In this document: in pieces, positions 35,215 to 43,643 of the stretch | Numbering within the stretch: the stretch's first letter is position 1 | Layout of the letters: the number at the start of each line of letters is the position of its first letter | Origin: Sphingomonas gei | Lineage (GTDB): Bacteria; Pseudomonadota; Alphaproteobacteria; Sphingomonadales; Sphingomonadaceae | Reading direction: 5' to 3' | Assembly (NCBI RefSeq): GCF_004792685.1 | Contig: NZ_SRXT01000010.1 | Coordinates: forward strand, 48,910 to 112,909 | Length of the DNA: 64,000 bases | Position numbers and translations under genes: made by a program | The notes under the pieces: generated by a model | What the model was told of the DNA's origin: nothing | What the model saw: only the letters and a program-made list of their open reading frames with translations | Database searches by the model: none

Positions 35215-36060
35215 TCATCGCCGAAGCGAAAACTGGATGGGGATGGAGACCGTGACGGGATCGCCACGAATCTCCGATGTGGGCGGCGGGACCGGCGAGC
35301 CGCGCCGCACGGTCGCGAGCGCTTCGCCGTCGAGAATCGGGTAGCCGCTGCCGCGCACGACGCGGGCGGACAGAAGCTTGCCCTGCCGATCGACGGTGAC
35401 CGACACGAGAGTGACCCCTTCCTGCCTGGCGCTCTGCGCCTGGCGCGGATAGCGCAGGAAACCTTTCAGGTGCCCCAGCAACGCGCTCTGCCAATTTGCC
35501 GCCGCCGCCTGTTCGGCAGCGGCCGCGTTGCTCCGCGCGGCAACGGTCGTGCCGACCTTGGCGACTGCCGGTGGCGCGGTGCTCTGCTCCACGGCCCGGG
35601 CATCGCTGGACGAAGGATCGGATGCCTGTCCGTCGGCGGCAATATCCGCAGGTTGCGACATTGGGGCCGGCAACACGGCTTCAAGCGGCTGCAGCCGGGA
35701 TTTCGGCTGGGCGCTGGAAGCTTCCTGTTGGTGCTGCACTGCCCCGGGCGGTTGTTCGACGGGGGGCGCGGGTGGCGCGACCGGTATGGAAGCAAGCTCG
35801 AACGCGACCGCCTGACGTGAAGCGGGCGAGACGCGCACCAGGGGAGATTGCAAGACCAGCAAAAATCCATACAGCGCCACGCTGAACAGCAGCAGGGTTC
35901 CGCCCAAGCCGAAAGCCCTGGAGGATCGCGGGGGCCGATAGCCACCCGAATTCGGAGCCCGAACTGCGTCGCATGGGCGCGGAATAGCTCGCGACGGCGT
36001 GTCGCCGGGCCGCGCCGGGGACAGCGTCATGCGCCGGTTAAGGACAGCGCTAGAAGGCAT
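35215..36060 (-). CDS. tonB: TonB-family energy transducer 3 (heme locus)
   Basis: A 281-residue TonB with an N-terminal membrane anchor at about 49-71, a Pro/Ala/Gln-rich periplasmic spacer and a TonB C-terminal domain at about 190-281. The domain shows FLRYPRQAQSARQEGVTLV, VVRGSGYPILD and the closing VSIPIQFSL. The start at 36060 overlaps the slam stop by 11 nt with GAGG upstream, so translational coupling is likely; 36030 is an alternative. It presumably energises the heme receptor encoded at 38544-41666. Confidence 0.9.
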   Translation of the reverse strand: MPSSAVLNRRMTLSPARPGDTPSRAIPRPCDAVRAPNSGGYRPPRSSRAFGLGGTLLLFSVALYGFLLVLQSPLVRVSPASRQAVAFELASIPVAPPAPPVEQPPGAVQHQQEASSAQPKSRLQPLEAVLPAPMSQPADIAADGQASDPSSSDARAVEQSTAPPAVAKVGTTVAARSNAAAAEQAAAANWQSALLGHLKGFLRYPRQAQSARQEGVTLVSVTVDRQGKLLSARVVRGSGYPILDGEALATVRRGSPVPPPTSEIRGDPVTVSIPIQFSLRR

Positions 36061-37558
36061 ATTCCAGCCTCATGCTCGCGGTCGTCCGCCGGTACGAATA
36101 GAGCCAGCCGACATTGCTGTTCACGCGATTGTGCTGGACCAGCAGGCTCGGCATCAGCTTCGCGAACTTGAGCGCGGGGATTTTGAGGATCGCAGTATAG
36201 TTCTGCTCCCGATCCCGGCGCTTCGCCTCGAGAAGCGCGCTATAGGCATCTTGGTCGCGGACGCGATACGAGGCGATGAGCAGAACATTGATGGCCGCGC
36301 CGAACTGCTTGTTGAGGCCGACGCGAGCGCCGTACTGCCGGTAGCCATCGGCCGGATCATCGGCGTTCTTGTCGAGAAAGTCCGGCCCGCCGAACAGGGT
36401 CCATCCCTTCGGAAGCGCGTACCAGCCGGTGAGATAGGCCTCGGTCAATCCGCCATCGTGCACCGCATAGGCAGCCTGCCGATACCGGAGCGTCTTGCGA
36501 CTGGCTTCGATACGAACGGCCAGCGCCCGCGACAGGGTGTACATGGCTTCGGCCCGGAACCCTGTTGCGCCATAAAGCACCTCGGGTCCGAATGTGCCGA
36601 GATCGAAGGTCGGCGACAGCGTCAGGCTCGCTTTGGCGGTGCGATAGTCATAGCCGAGCTGCGTCGTGAGCGTTGCCTGGCTGAAATCGCCATTCCCGGG
36701 ATAGATGTCGCCGAAGACCAGCGCGCGGCCCGATATCCCCGAGTTGCCGCCCAGCGGCACCCGGCGGTTGATCGTGCCCTCGAAATTGATGCCCGCAGAC
36801 TTGATCGGCGCGGGCATGGTGCGATCGATCAGGCAGGTCCCGTCATCGGCAGCGAGAAGGCACGCATAGCCCGCCGACGACTGGTTGAGATTGCTGCTAT
36901 AGCCCGGCCCGATGGCGAAATAGCCCTGCCACCCGCGGCGCTGCTCCAGCGCGCGAAGGAAGTCGTCGACCGTCCGCACCACCCCCGCCGCCTGATCGCC
37001 CTGCGCCGCGAGAACCGCGCGGGTTTGCCGGAACGCGCGCAGCGCGTCGCGGTCCTTGCGGTTCTCGAAGAGAATGCGCGCCAGTTCGAGCTGCCCGGGC
37101 ACGAAGTCGGCCCGGATATCGACGATCGCACGATAATGTCCCTCCGCCGCGCGCAGATCCCCTGCCTGTCTTGCGAGCGCCCCCTTGGCATAGAGCACCA
37201 GCATCGGATCGTGCGCCTCGAGTGCCAGATATGCCTTCAGGAAGCGGCGCACGTCAGGCCATACCCGCCGCATCACCGAGACATAAAGTGCCTGCCCCAT
37301 CTCGTTCACGTCATTGCTCACGGTATAGGTCGTGCCGTTGATCTCGATCGATGTTGGCGGGGCACTCAGGTCGTCGGCATCGTCGAGCAGCCGGGCCTCG
37401 CGATCGGCGGAGCGCCGGTCGATGCCCTGGTCGAGGCGCAGGCGAGTGTCCTGGCCGCCAACGGTCTGCGCGTCCGCGGGCGCGCAGACGGCCGCAGCCC
37501 CGGCTAGGAACAGCATGCCCAGTAGGCGGCGCCGAATGGCAAGGAAGCCGGTGGTCAC
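36050..37558 (-). CDS. Slam translocon (surface lipoprotein assembly modifier, DUF560)
   Basis: A 502-residue outer-membrane protein that would export the hemophilin-like protein encoded just upstream. It has a signal peptide ending ADAQ (about 31) and TPR-like helices at about 85-205 (LYAKGALARQAGDLRAAEGHY, LARILFENRKDRDALRAF). A DUF560-type barrel follows at about 210-502, beginning GYFAIGPGYSSNLNQ and ending in Phe. Slam proteins move TbpB-type lipoproteins or soluble hemophilins to the surface. A terminator-like hairpin lies between hphA and this gene, and its end overlaps tonB. Confidence 0.9.
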   Translation of the reverse strand: MTTGFLAIRRRLLGMLFLAGAAAVCAPADAQTVGGQDTRLRLDQGIDRRSADREARLLDDADDLSAPPTSIEINGTTYTVSNDVNEMGQALYVSVMRRVWPDVRRFLKAYLALEAHDPMLVLYAKGALARQAGDLRAAEGHYRAIVDIRADFVPGQLELARILFENRKDRDALRAFRQTRAVLAAQGDQAAGVVRTVDDFLRALEQRRGWQGYFAIGPGYSSNLNQSSAGYACLLAADDGTCLIDRTMPAPIKSAGINFEGTINRRVPLGGNSGISGRALVFGDIYPGNGDFSQATLTTQLGYDYRTAKASLTLSPTFDLGTFGPEVLYGATGFRAEAMYTLSRALAVRIEASRKTLRYRQAAYAVHDGGLTEAYLTGWYALPKGWTLFGGPDFLDKNADDPADGYRQYGARVGLNKQFGAAINVLLIASYRVRDQDAYSALLEAKRRDREQNYTAILKIPALKFAKLMPSLLVQHNRVNSNVGWLYSYRRTTASMRLEYAF

Positions 37559-37602
37559 GGAAAAGAAATGCTCCGCAATATTGTACAGCGGGACGGGCCG
37601 AA

Positions 37603-37628
37603 AACAGAGGGTCCGAGGACCCTCTGTT
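37603..37628 (-). terminator. Terminator/attenuator between hemophilin and slam genes
   Basis: A perfect 12-bp stem (AACAGAGGGTCC with GGACCCTCTGTT) around a 2-nt loop. On the minus strand it is followed by a short T-run (CTGTTTTC). It lies 23 nt after the hemophilin stop and should lower slam-tonB-hemO transcription relative to the secreted protein. Confidence 0.75.
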
Positions 37629-37651
37629 CCGTTTTGGCATTGCGCAGAGGA

Positions 37652-38425
37652 TCAGTTCTTCGTGCCGCCGAAGGCAGTGTCGTACTGACGATTGCCAGCA
37701 AAGGTCGCGATGCCGGCGAGGGCCGGTGCGCCTGCTCCATAGAAGCGACCGCTGACCGAACCACCGGACACCGACGGACCGCTCGACGGCGTCACCGACG
37801 CGCCGCTTCCGGAGAAGTTGATCCCGGAAATGACGGCCGTTCCGATGTTCACCGTATGGCTTCCGTTGGTGACGCTGCCGGTCAACGTCCCGGAATTGGT
37901 GCCGATGAAATTGGCGGTGAAGGTGCCGCTCAGAATGCCCTTCGTGGCATAATCGCTGATGCCCTTGACCGAATAAGTGGCCGTGCCCGGGCTCGGGCGG
38001 GTGGTGGTGCCGCCATCGTCACCGACATAATAGACCGTGTGGTCGCCGGCCGTGGCGCTGCCCGTCTGTGTCCATTCGCCGAAATAAAGGTTGGCAGTGC
38101 CGACCTTGGCGAAATCGAACCGGCCGAACTGGCTATGATCGGTGATGGTGCCGGTGACGGCCGAAACGGTGCTGACGCCGGTGACGGGATCCGAGCCCAC
38201 CGAAGCCTGCAGGCCCTGGAAGTCGACCCGGGTGGTGAGGTTGGTGTTCGGCACGCCGATCCCCGGGCGATTGGGGACATGCGGCCCCCCCATCACGGTG
38301 CTCGGACCGACGTTGACCTTGGTGCCGTCGCTCGTTCCACCCGCGATCTGCGCATGGGCGGCCCCGCTCCAGGCGAGTGCGGCAAGCCCGGCCATGGAAA
38401 TCAGCTTGAGACGTGACATGTTCAT
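37652..38425 (-). CDS. Hemophilin-like Slam-dependent secreted heme-binding protein
   Basis: A 257-residue exported protein. The signal peptide is cleaved at about AHAQ (26) with no lipobox Cys, so a soluble product is expected. The middle is Gly/Thr-rich. The C-terminal ~110 residues form a small beta-barrel of the TbpB type, with SGRFYGAGAPALAGIATFAG, the hallmark of Slam substrates. Acinetobacter HphA is the closest described parallel by architecture. It lies between the TonB-dependent receptor and slam. The ATG at 38425 has GGAG 7 nt upstream; a longer start at 38458 would place a non-signal sequence ahead of the signal peptide. Heme binding is inferred from locus content. Confidence 0.82.
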   Translation of the reverse strand: MNMSRLKLISMAGLAALAWSGAAHAQIAGGTSDGTKVNVGPSTVMGGPHVPNRPGIGVPNTNLTTRVDFQGLQASVGSDPVTGVSTVSAVTGTITDHSQFGRFDFAKVGTANLYFGEWTQTGSATAGDHTVYYVGDDGGTTTRPSPGTATYSVKGISDYATKGILSGTFTANFIGTNSGTLTGSVTNGSHTVNIGTAVISGINFSGSGASVTPSSGPSVSGGSVSGRFYGAGAPALAGIATFAGNRQYDTAFGGTKN

Positions 38426-38445
38426 GATAATGCTCCTGCTGTTGG

Positions 38446-38467
38446 CGCGCCCGACCATTCGGGCGCG
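38446..38467 (-). other. 5' leader hairpin of the hemophilin gene
   Basis: A perfect 9-bp GC-rich stem (CGCGCCCGA with TCGGGCGCG) and a CCAT loop, 21 nt upstream of the hemophilin start. Further imperfect hairpins lie at about 38473-38535 in the 118-nt gap after the receptor gene. Likely an mRNA processing or stabilising structure between receptor and hemophore. Confidence 0.4.
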
Positions 38468-38543
38468 ATCATCCAGGGTCCGTCGCCGCTCCCGTGTCTT
38501 TTCCGGGACGATGTGGATCGGCGGCGACCCTGAATCTCCTTCA

Positions 38544-41500
38544 CTAGAACCGACCCGTCAGGCTGAGCCTGACCGTGCGGCCGGGCGCTGGATTGAGCGT
38601 CCGGGTCAGCGGGTCTACATAGAAGCGGTTGTTGAGGTTGGTCCCGACCAGCTCGGCGCTGAAGCGGTCGTTGAGCCGGAAGCGCGCATAGGCGTCGAAG
38701 GTCAGGATCTCGCCCCAGGTATAGGGGATGTTGAGCGCATAGCCCGGGATCGCGACGTCCTCGCCGCCGTTGAGGAAGGTGTCGAGCTGGGGGTTGTCGT
38801 AGCCGCTGTACCAGATCAGCCGCCCGCCTATCTCGAGCCGCTTCTCCAGGAAGCGCCCGCCGACCGTCCAGTTTACCGAGTCTTCGGGCGTCGCCTGGGT
38901 GAGCAGGTAACCGCCGCCGAACCCGTATTTGACGCAGTCGGGCACGCGGCCCTGCAGGGCATCGCGCGTGATCGCCACGCTCTCGTCGCACACCTTGTTG
39001 GTCGTCATGTGCGCGGCGCTGAGCTCGGTGAAGAAGCGGCCGCTGTCGTATCGGGCCTGCAACTCGAACCCGGCGATGACCTGTTTGTCGATATTGGTGA
39101 ACTGGAGCTGGGTCGATCGCTCGATCACGTCGGTCGTGCGGTTGTTGTAATAGGTCAGCTTGAGATCGGCCCGCTGGTCGTTTTGTCGCAGCCCGAAAAG
39201 GTCGCGCAGATCCTGGATGAACGCGGCTTCATAATAATGGCTGTGCTCGGGCTTCAGGTCCGCCAGCGGATTCCAGGATGCCGAGAAGCCGATCGTGCTC
39301 TCGAACAGGCTCGGGAAGCGATAGGCTTCGGCATAGCGAAGATAGGCCCGGCTGCTCCCGCTGAAATAGGCAGTCGCGGAGAAGGACGGGGCCCATGCCG
39401 ACCCCCTGTTGCGCCTGGCCTCGGCAGTGAAGGGCTCGGTGACACCGCCGAGTGCGCAGAAACCGCTATATCCGGGAATCGCGGCGATGGTCCCGTTCAG
39501 GCAGACATTGTCGGCCCGGTGGAATTTGCCGTTGGCGTCCGGGGTCCAGTCCGGCCCCTTGTGATCGGTGATGATCGGAAAGGGGTTCGCATTATATTGC
39601 GCGAGCCCGTCGGCAATGAGGAACTCGACGAGCTCCGGCTCGAACTCGGCCAGTTCGGCGAACTGCTCCCGGAGAATGGCCTCATAGGCATCCGCGCCGA
39701 ATTGCTCGGTGCGATAGGTCGATTCGTAGCGGGTCACGCCGAAGGCAGTGAACTGGCTGGAATTCCCGGCGGCGATCTGCCTGCTCAGGAAATCGTCGAC
39801 CGCCCAATATCCCGAGTGCACCACGCTCGCATTGAATTTGAGGAAGCTCGTCGGCCGCCACTCGGTGTCGAGCCGGATGCTGTACTCCTCGCGCCGGCCG
39901 GCCCGCGGAAACTGGCGCCAGCCGTCGAACTTGCCGGTATAGGGATCGCTCGAGGTCAGCTTCTCATGCTGCCAGTCGCCGGCAAGCGTGAGATCGAGAC
40001 GCGACGACAACCCGAACTTGTTGCTGGCGGTGAAGCCGTACCGGTCGTTCTGCGAATTGTTGATCGCGGTATTGCGCAGGATCGGATCGTCGAACGAGGC
40101 GAAATTGGGGAAGCCGCCGGCGGTATAGGTATGGCTCGCGGTATCCGTCGCCCAGAGATTGGCCTTGAGGTCGATCCATCGGCTCTCCGGCTGCCATTTA
40201 TACTCGGCGGTATAGGCTCGCGTATCGACATGGCTGAGCGGCCATTGGACGTTGCCCACCCCGGTCGCGAGACTGATCCGCGAGGGCATGATCTCGCCAT
40301 AGGTCGAGCTGCTGTCGCGGAAGCCGAGCTGCAGATACTGGTCGTCGGCGATCCGCCACGTGCCCTTGAGCAACACGGATTCGAGCTTGCTGGAGGTGTT
40401 CGGCACCTCGGTGCCAGGCTCGAACTCCAGCGCAAGCTGCCGAAGCAACGTGTCCGGCCGAGTGCCGAGGCCCTCTTGCGAGTAATAGCCGGCGGCGCCT
40501 GTCCCCGCGAAATAATTGCCGCGCTCGCGATAGGCATAGGCGCCGAAGAGATCGAAATCCCCTACCCGCCCGGCAACCGCGATCCGCGCCGCGCGATCGC
40601 CCAGCGAGAGGAAATCATTGTCGCTCTTCGGACCCGGCGTGATGCGCAGCGAGGGATCGGTGAGCGGCGTAGTCGGCAGACCGGGCGTGCCGGGCGAACC
40701 CGGAAAACCGGGCACCGTCCGATAGTCCTGGCCGGTGAGCAACGTCGGCAGCCGCGGATCGGTCGAGTTGTTGCCGCCTTCCAGATGGAGTTCGACGCCG
40801 AATGTCTGGCCGGACTTCAGGATGTCGTCGGCGTCGAGGGTGTTCACCACCACTGCGCCGCCGATCGAGGCACGAACGCCACGATCCGAGACTGGCCCGG
40901 CAAGCACCTGGACGCCCGCGATCAGGCTGGGGTCGATATAGCTGCGATTGCTGGCGCCGTTATAGCCGCGCCAGACGGTGAGCGCCTGCTCGCTGCCGTC
41001 GATGATGACGGGCACGCGCCCAGGCCCCTGGATGCCGCGGATACTGGGATCGAGCGCGCCGCTGTTGCGCGCATCGCCGCTGAAGACGTTGACGAGGCCC
41101 TTCAACATGTCTGAGGGGCTGACGCCGCGATAGCGCTCGACTTCCGCCCTGCCGGCGAAGCTCGTCGAGGAATCGAGCGCATAGACGTCGTCGCGCCGAT
41201 TGCCGTCGCGCTCGTCGCCGGTTTCTCGCGCGCCGGCCGCACCCTCGACGCGCAACGCCTCGGTCACGATCGTCTGCTGGTCGTCAGCGCCTAGGACTTG
41301 GGACGCGCGTACGAGGGTCACGACCCTCTCGTTGATCCGGTAGGTCAGGCCCGAGCCGGCGAGGAGCCGAGCCAAGGCCTGGGCGGGCGACATTTGTCCT
41401 GAGGCGCCGGGAGAATCGATGCCTCGGACCAGTTCGGCATCGGCGCTGATCTGCAAGCCCGATTGCTGGCCGAAGTCGGCGAGCGCATCGCCCAATGCCT

Positions 41501-41666
41501 GCGGCGGGATGCTAAAGCCGGCCTGAGGGGCGACTTGCGCATGGACCGCACGCGCTCCGACAAATCCGCTCATTGCCGTGGTTGCGAGAAACATGAATGC
41601 CAGCGTCGATCCGCGCCTGGCCGGAACCGCAGAATACCTTACCCCCAAACGCACACTTTCCCCCAT
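38544..41666 (-). CDS. STN-containing TonB-dependent heme/hemophilin receptor
   Basis: An outer-membrane receptor of 1040 residues. The signal peptide is at about 1-43. An N-terminal STN signalling domain lies at about 50-118 (FSIPPQALGDALADFGQQSG, then LLAGSGLTYRIN-like). A candidate TonB box sits near 131-140, the plug at about 165-285 (SIRGIQGPGRVPVIIDG), and the barrel ends LTGRF. The STN domain implies transducer function through the co-encoded FecR and ECF sigma. Together with hemophilin, Slam, TonB and heme oxygenase genes it is most simply the heme uptake receptor (HphR-like). The ATG at 41666 is preferred to a TTG at 41681. A Fur-box-like palindrome lies 33 nt upstream. Confidence 0.9.
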   Translation of the reverse strand: MGESVRLGVRYSAVPARRGSTLAFMFLATTAMSGFVGARAVHAQVAPQAGFSIPPQALGDALADFGQQSGLQISADAELVRGIDSPGASGQMSPAQALARLLAGSGLTYRINERVVTLVRASQVLGADDQQTIVTEALRVEGAAGARETGDERDGNRRDDVYALDSSTSFAGRAEVERYRGVSPSDMLKGLVNVFSGDARNSGALDPSIRGIQGPGRVPVIIDGSEQALTVWRGYNGASNRSYIDPSLIAGVQVLAGPVSDRGVRASIGGAVVVNTLDADDILKSGQTFGVELHLEGGNNSTDPRLPTLLTGQDYRTVPGFPGSPGTPGLPTTPLTDPSLRITPGPKSDNDFLSLGDRAARIAVAGRVGDFDLFGAYAYRERGNYFAGTGAAGYYSQEGLGTRPDTLLRQLALEFEPGTEVPNTSSKLESVLLKGTWRIADDQYLQLGFRDSSSTYGEIMPSRISLATGVGNVQWPLSHVDTRAYTAEYKWQPESRWIDLKANLWATDTASHTYTAGGFPNFASFDDPILRNTAINNSQNDRYGFTASNKFGLSSRLDLTLAGDWQHEKLTSSDPYTGKFDGWRQFPRAGRREEYSIRLDTEWRPTSFLKFNASVVHSGYWAVDDFLSRQIAAGNSSQFTAFGVTRYESTYRTEQFGADAYEAILREQFAELAEFEPELVEFLIADGLAQYNANPFPIITDHKGPDWTPDANGKFHRADNVCLNGTIAAIPGYSGFCALGGVTEPFTAEARRNRGSAWAPSFSATAYFSGSSRAYLRYAEAYRFPSLFESTIGFSASWNPLADLKPEHSHYYEAAFIQDLRDLFGLRQNDQRADLKLTYYNNRTTDVIERSTQLQFTNIDKQVIAGFELQARYDSGRFFTELSAAHMTTNKVCDESVAITRDALQGRVPDCVKYGFGGGYLLTQATPEDSVNWTVGGRFLEKRLEIGGRLIWYSGYDNPQLDTFLNGGEDVAIPGYALNIPYTWGEILTFDAYARFRLNDRFSAELVGTNLNNRFYVDPLTRTLNPAPGRTVRLSLTGRF

Positions 41667-41698
41667 CCGTCTCAATTTCAAGGTTGCTCAACATGCAA

Positions 41699-41715
41699 AT
41701 GCGAATCATTCGCAT
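41699..41715 (-). promoter_or_regulatory. Fur-box-like palindrome before the heme receptor
   Basis: A perfect 8-1-8 palindrome ATGCGAAT-C-ATTCGCAT lies 33 nt upstream of the receptor start, in the gap after fecR. Size and symmetry fit a Fur-type operator, so iron repression of receptor and downstream genes is likely. Confidence 0.7.
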
Positions 41716-41801
41716 GTATCCCTATCTATTCGACGGATGGTGCCGCGAGTTTTTCGGAAGTTTTTGCGGAGGGATGCGAAAAGCGGGAGAGCCGAGCTGG
41801 C

Positions 41802-42836
41802 TCAGTTGGTCGAGAATATCGTGATCCAGGGCATGACGCGGGTAACGCTTGCCTGGTGCGCCTGTGCAAGGGCGCCGAGCGCCTGGTCGGGATGCCGAAG
41901 ATCGTAGATGCCGGTAACCCGCCGCCGATCGAGCTCCGCCCCCCGCGCAATGATGAGGCCGCGATACCACGGCCGGATGGCGTCGATGGTCTCGCGCATC
42001 GAGCGATCGTCCGCGATGAACTGCCCCTGGGTCCAGGCGGCAATGCGGACCGGCCGGATGCTGCTTCGCCTGGGGGTGCTCTTACAGTCGAGCTTCACTG
42101 CCTGTCCGGCGGTGAGAAACTCGGCAGTGCGCTGCCCGGGACTGCAATCGACCTTCACTTGCCCGCGCCGCACGGCAACGGCAGCGCCGTCTCCCTCGGC
42201 TCGGACTTCGAAGGCAGTGCCAAGGACCGTGACCGCTGCATCCCCGGTGCTCACACGGAACGGATGAGCGGCATCATGCGCCACATCGAAAAAGGCATTG
42301 CCGCGCAGGAGCTGGACATGCCGGCGCCCCCCCGCAAAATCGACCTTGAGGGCTCCGCCAGCGGCAAGCCGGACCGTACTGCCGTCGTCCAAATGGACGG
42401 TTCTGATCTCGCCGGCCCGCGCGGTCGCGTCGGCACTCAGCACCAGTAGCAATTCGGGGCCGGCTACGATAGCGACACATGCTGCGGCAGCTGCCGAGAC
42501 GCCGAGGCCCCAGCGCCGTGCCGCCTGTCGTGTACCGCGCCGCAGTCTAGCGGTTTGGCTATCGACGAGATTCTCCGATTGCGCGCGCGCCAGATCGGCC
42601 CATTCGGCGCGATGCACCGGCGGCGTCGCTACGATCGCACTGGAGACATGACGCGTCTCGGCCCATGCGGCGGCATTGTCCGGCGCGGCGTGCAACCAGG
42701 CTTCGAAACGCGCGCGCAGTTCGCGGTTGCGCGGATCGTCCTGCAGCAGGATCAGCCAATCGGTCGCCTCCCTGTCGGCCCGTTCGCGATCGGCGCCGAA
42801 GCCTCCCTTGCCAGCCGCGTCGGCCGATCCGGTCAT
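41802..42836 (-). CDS. FecR-family anti-sigma/sensor protein 2 (heme locus)
   Basis: A 344-residue inner-membrane regulator. The N-terminal DUF4880-like cytoplasmic domain spans about 15-70 (ATDWLILLQDD, FEAWLHAAPDNAAAWAE). One membrane helix lies at about 110-132. The FecR domain is at about 138-240 (VHLDDGSTVRLAAGGAL, FRVSTGDAAVTVLGTAFEV), and the C-terminal signal-input region at about 275-344. It sits between the ECF sigma gene and the STN-bearing receptor, the classical FecIRA order. Substrate occupancy of the receptor should therefore be relayed through this protein to the sigma factor. Confidence 0.92.
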   Translation of the reverse strand: MTGSADAAGKGGFGADRERADREATDWLILLQDDPRNRELRARFEAWLHAAPDNAAAWAETRHVSSAIVATPPVHRAEWADLARAQSENLVDSQTARLRRGTRQAARRWGLGVSAAAAACVAIVAGPELLLVLSADATARAGEIRTVHLDDGSTVRLAAGGALKVDFAGGRRHVQLLRGNAFFDVAHDAAHPFRVSTGDAAVTVLGTAFEVRAEGDGAAVAVRRGQVKVDCSPGQRTAEFLTAGQAVKLDCKSTPRRSSIRPVRIAAWTQGQFIADDRSMRETIDAIRPWYRGLIIARGAELDRRRVTGIYDLRHPDQALGALAQAHQASVTRVMPWITIFSTN

Positions 42837-42932
42837 CGCTTTTCTTTCCCCCCGTCGATCACCCTACTGGTCACGGACCCTTATCTTTTAGACGAATGGG
42901 AGTAGGATATTTTCGGACAATGCCCGCAGTAG

Positions 42933-43451
42933 TCATTCGGGAGGTCGCCGTCTCAGCCGCGCCCGGCATCGCTCGATCCCATCGGCCACCAAATGATGTG
43001 CAGTCGTGACCGATACGTCGAGGCGCGCTGCGATGTGCTTGAGTTTGGCGCCTGCGAAACGGTGCATCTCCACGGCGATGCGCATCCTCTCGGGCATGGC
43101 CTCCAGCGCTTCCAGCACAATACGGAGTTCTTCGCTCGAGATGAGGCGCGATTCGGCGCTTGGCTGATCGAGTGAGACCGCCGCGGCCTCGGCATCGGCG
43201 TTCTCGATGAAGTAGCGCGCCCTGAGCGCCTGGCTGCGCCGTCCGTCATATGCGAGGTTCCTCACGATCCTGTGCAGATAGCCGCGTGGTTCATCGATCG
43301 GTTGGCTCGATGCAGTCTCGGAGAAACGCAGCCACGCTTCCTGCACCACGTCTTCGGCCTCACCACGGTCGCCGACGAGGCGCGTCGCGTATCGCAGCAA
43401 CTCGGTCCGGTAGGAGAGGAATTGTTCGAGGGAGTTCGCCTTCTTGGTCAC
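42933..43451 (-). CDS. ECF RNA polymerase sigma factor (FecI-like) 2
   Basis: A FecI-type sigma factor of about 172 residues. Region 2 has ATRLVGDRGEAEDVVQEAWLR-like sequence and GYLHRIVRNLAYD. Region 4 has LEALEAMPERMRIAVEMHRF and LDVSVTTAHHLVADGIERC. I chose the GTG at 43451 because GAGG precedes it closely and the protein then starts just before the conserved fold; the ATG at 43505 is an alternative. It heads the heme-acquisition genes, with FecR 96 nt downstream. A Fur-like inverted repeat lies upstream, suggesting iron control above the surface-signalling layer. Confidence 0.88.
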   Translation of the reverse strand: MTKKANSLEQFLSYRTELLRYATRLVGDRGEAEDVVQEAWLRFSETASSQPIDEPRGYLHRIVRNLAYDGRRSQALRARYFIENADAEAAAVSLDQPSAESRLISSEELRIVLEALEAMPERMRIAVEMHRFAGAKLKHIAARLDVSVTTAHHLVADGIERCRARLRRRPPE

Positions 43452-43522
43452 GCCTCGCTGCCATTCCGTTCTGCGGGATGGCTCCTCCCCGCTTCGCGTG
43501 CGCATGACCGAACATAGGTTAA

Positions 43523-43537
43523 TGCGAACGAGTCGCA
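43523..43537 (-). promoter_or_regulatory. Fur-like inverted repeat before the sigma gene
   Basis: TGCGA-N5-TCGCA, a shorter relative of the palindrome at 41699-41715, lies 72 nt upstream of the chosen sigma start. Half-sites match the receptor operator, but the central part is not symmetric. A probable but weaker Fur site. Confidence 0.5.
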
Positions 43538-43643
43538 ACTATCGCACCCGCACGCGGAAGACAACCCGATGGTGCGTTCCGATCTGAATGATCCGCGCGT
43601 CCGCAAGCACAGGCGTCGAGATCGTCAATCAGCGCAAAACCAA

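Noticed and set aside
38142..41114. A 990-codon plus-strand frame opposite the heme receptor, and a 631-codon frame at 52627-54522 opposite receptor B.
   Set aside because: Mirror frames of clear TonB-dependent receptors; no motifs, no ribosome sites, compositionally typical antisense shadows.
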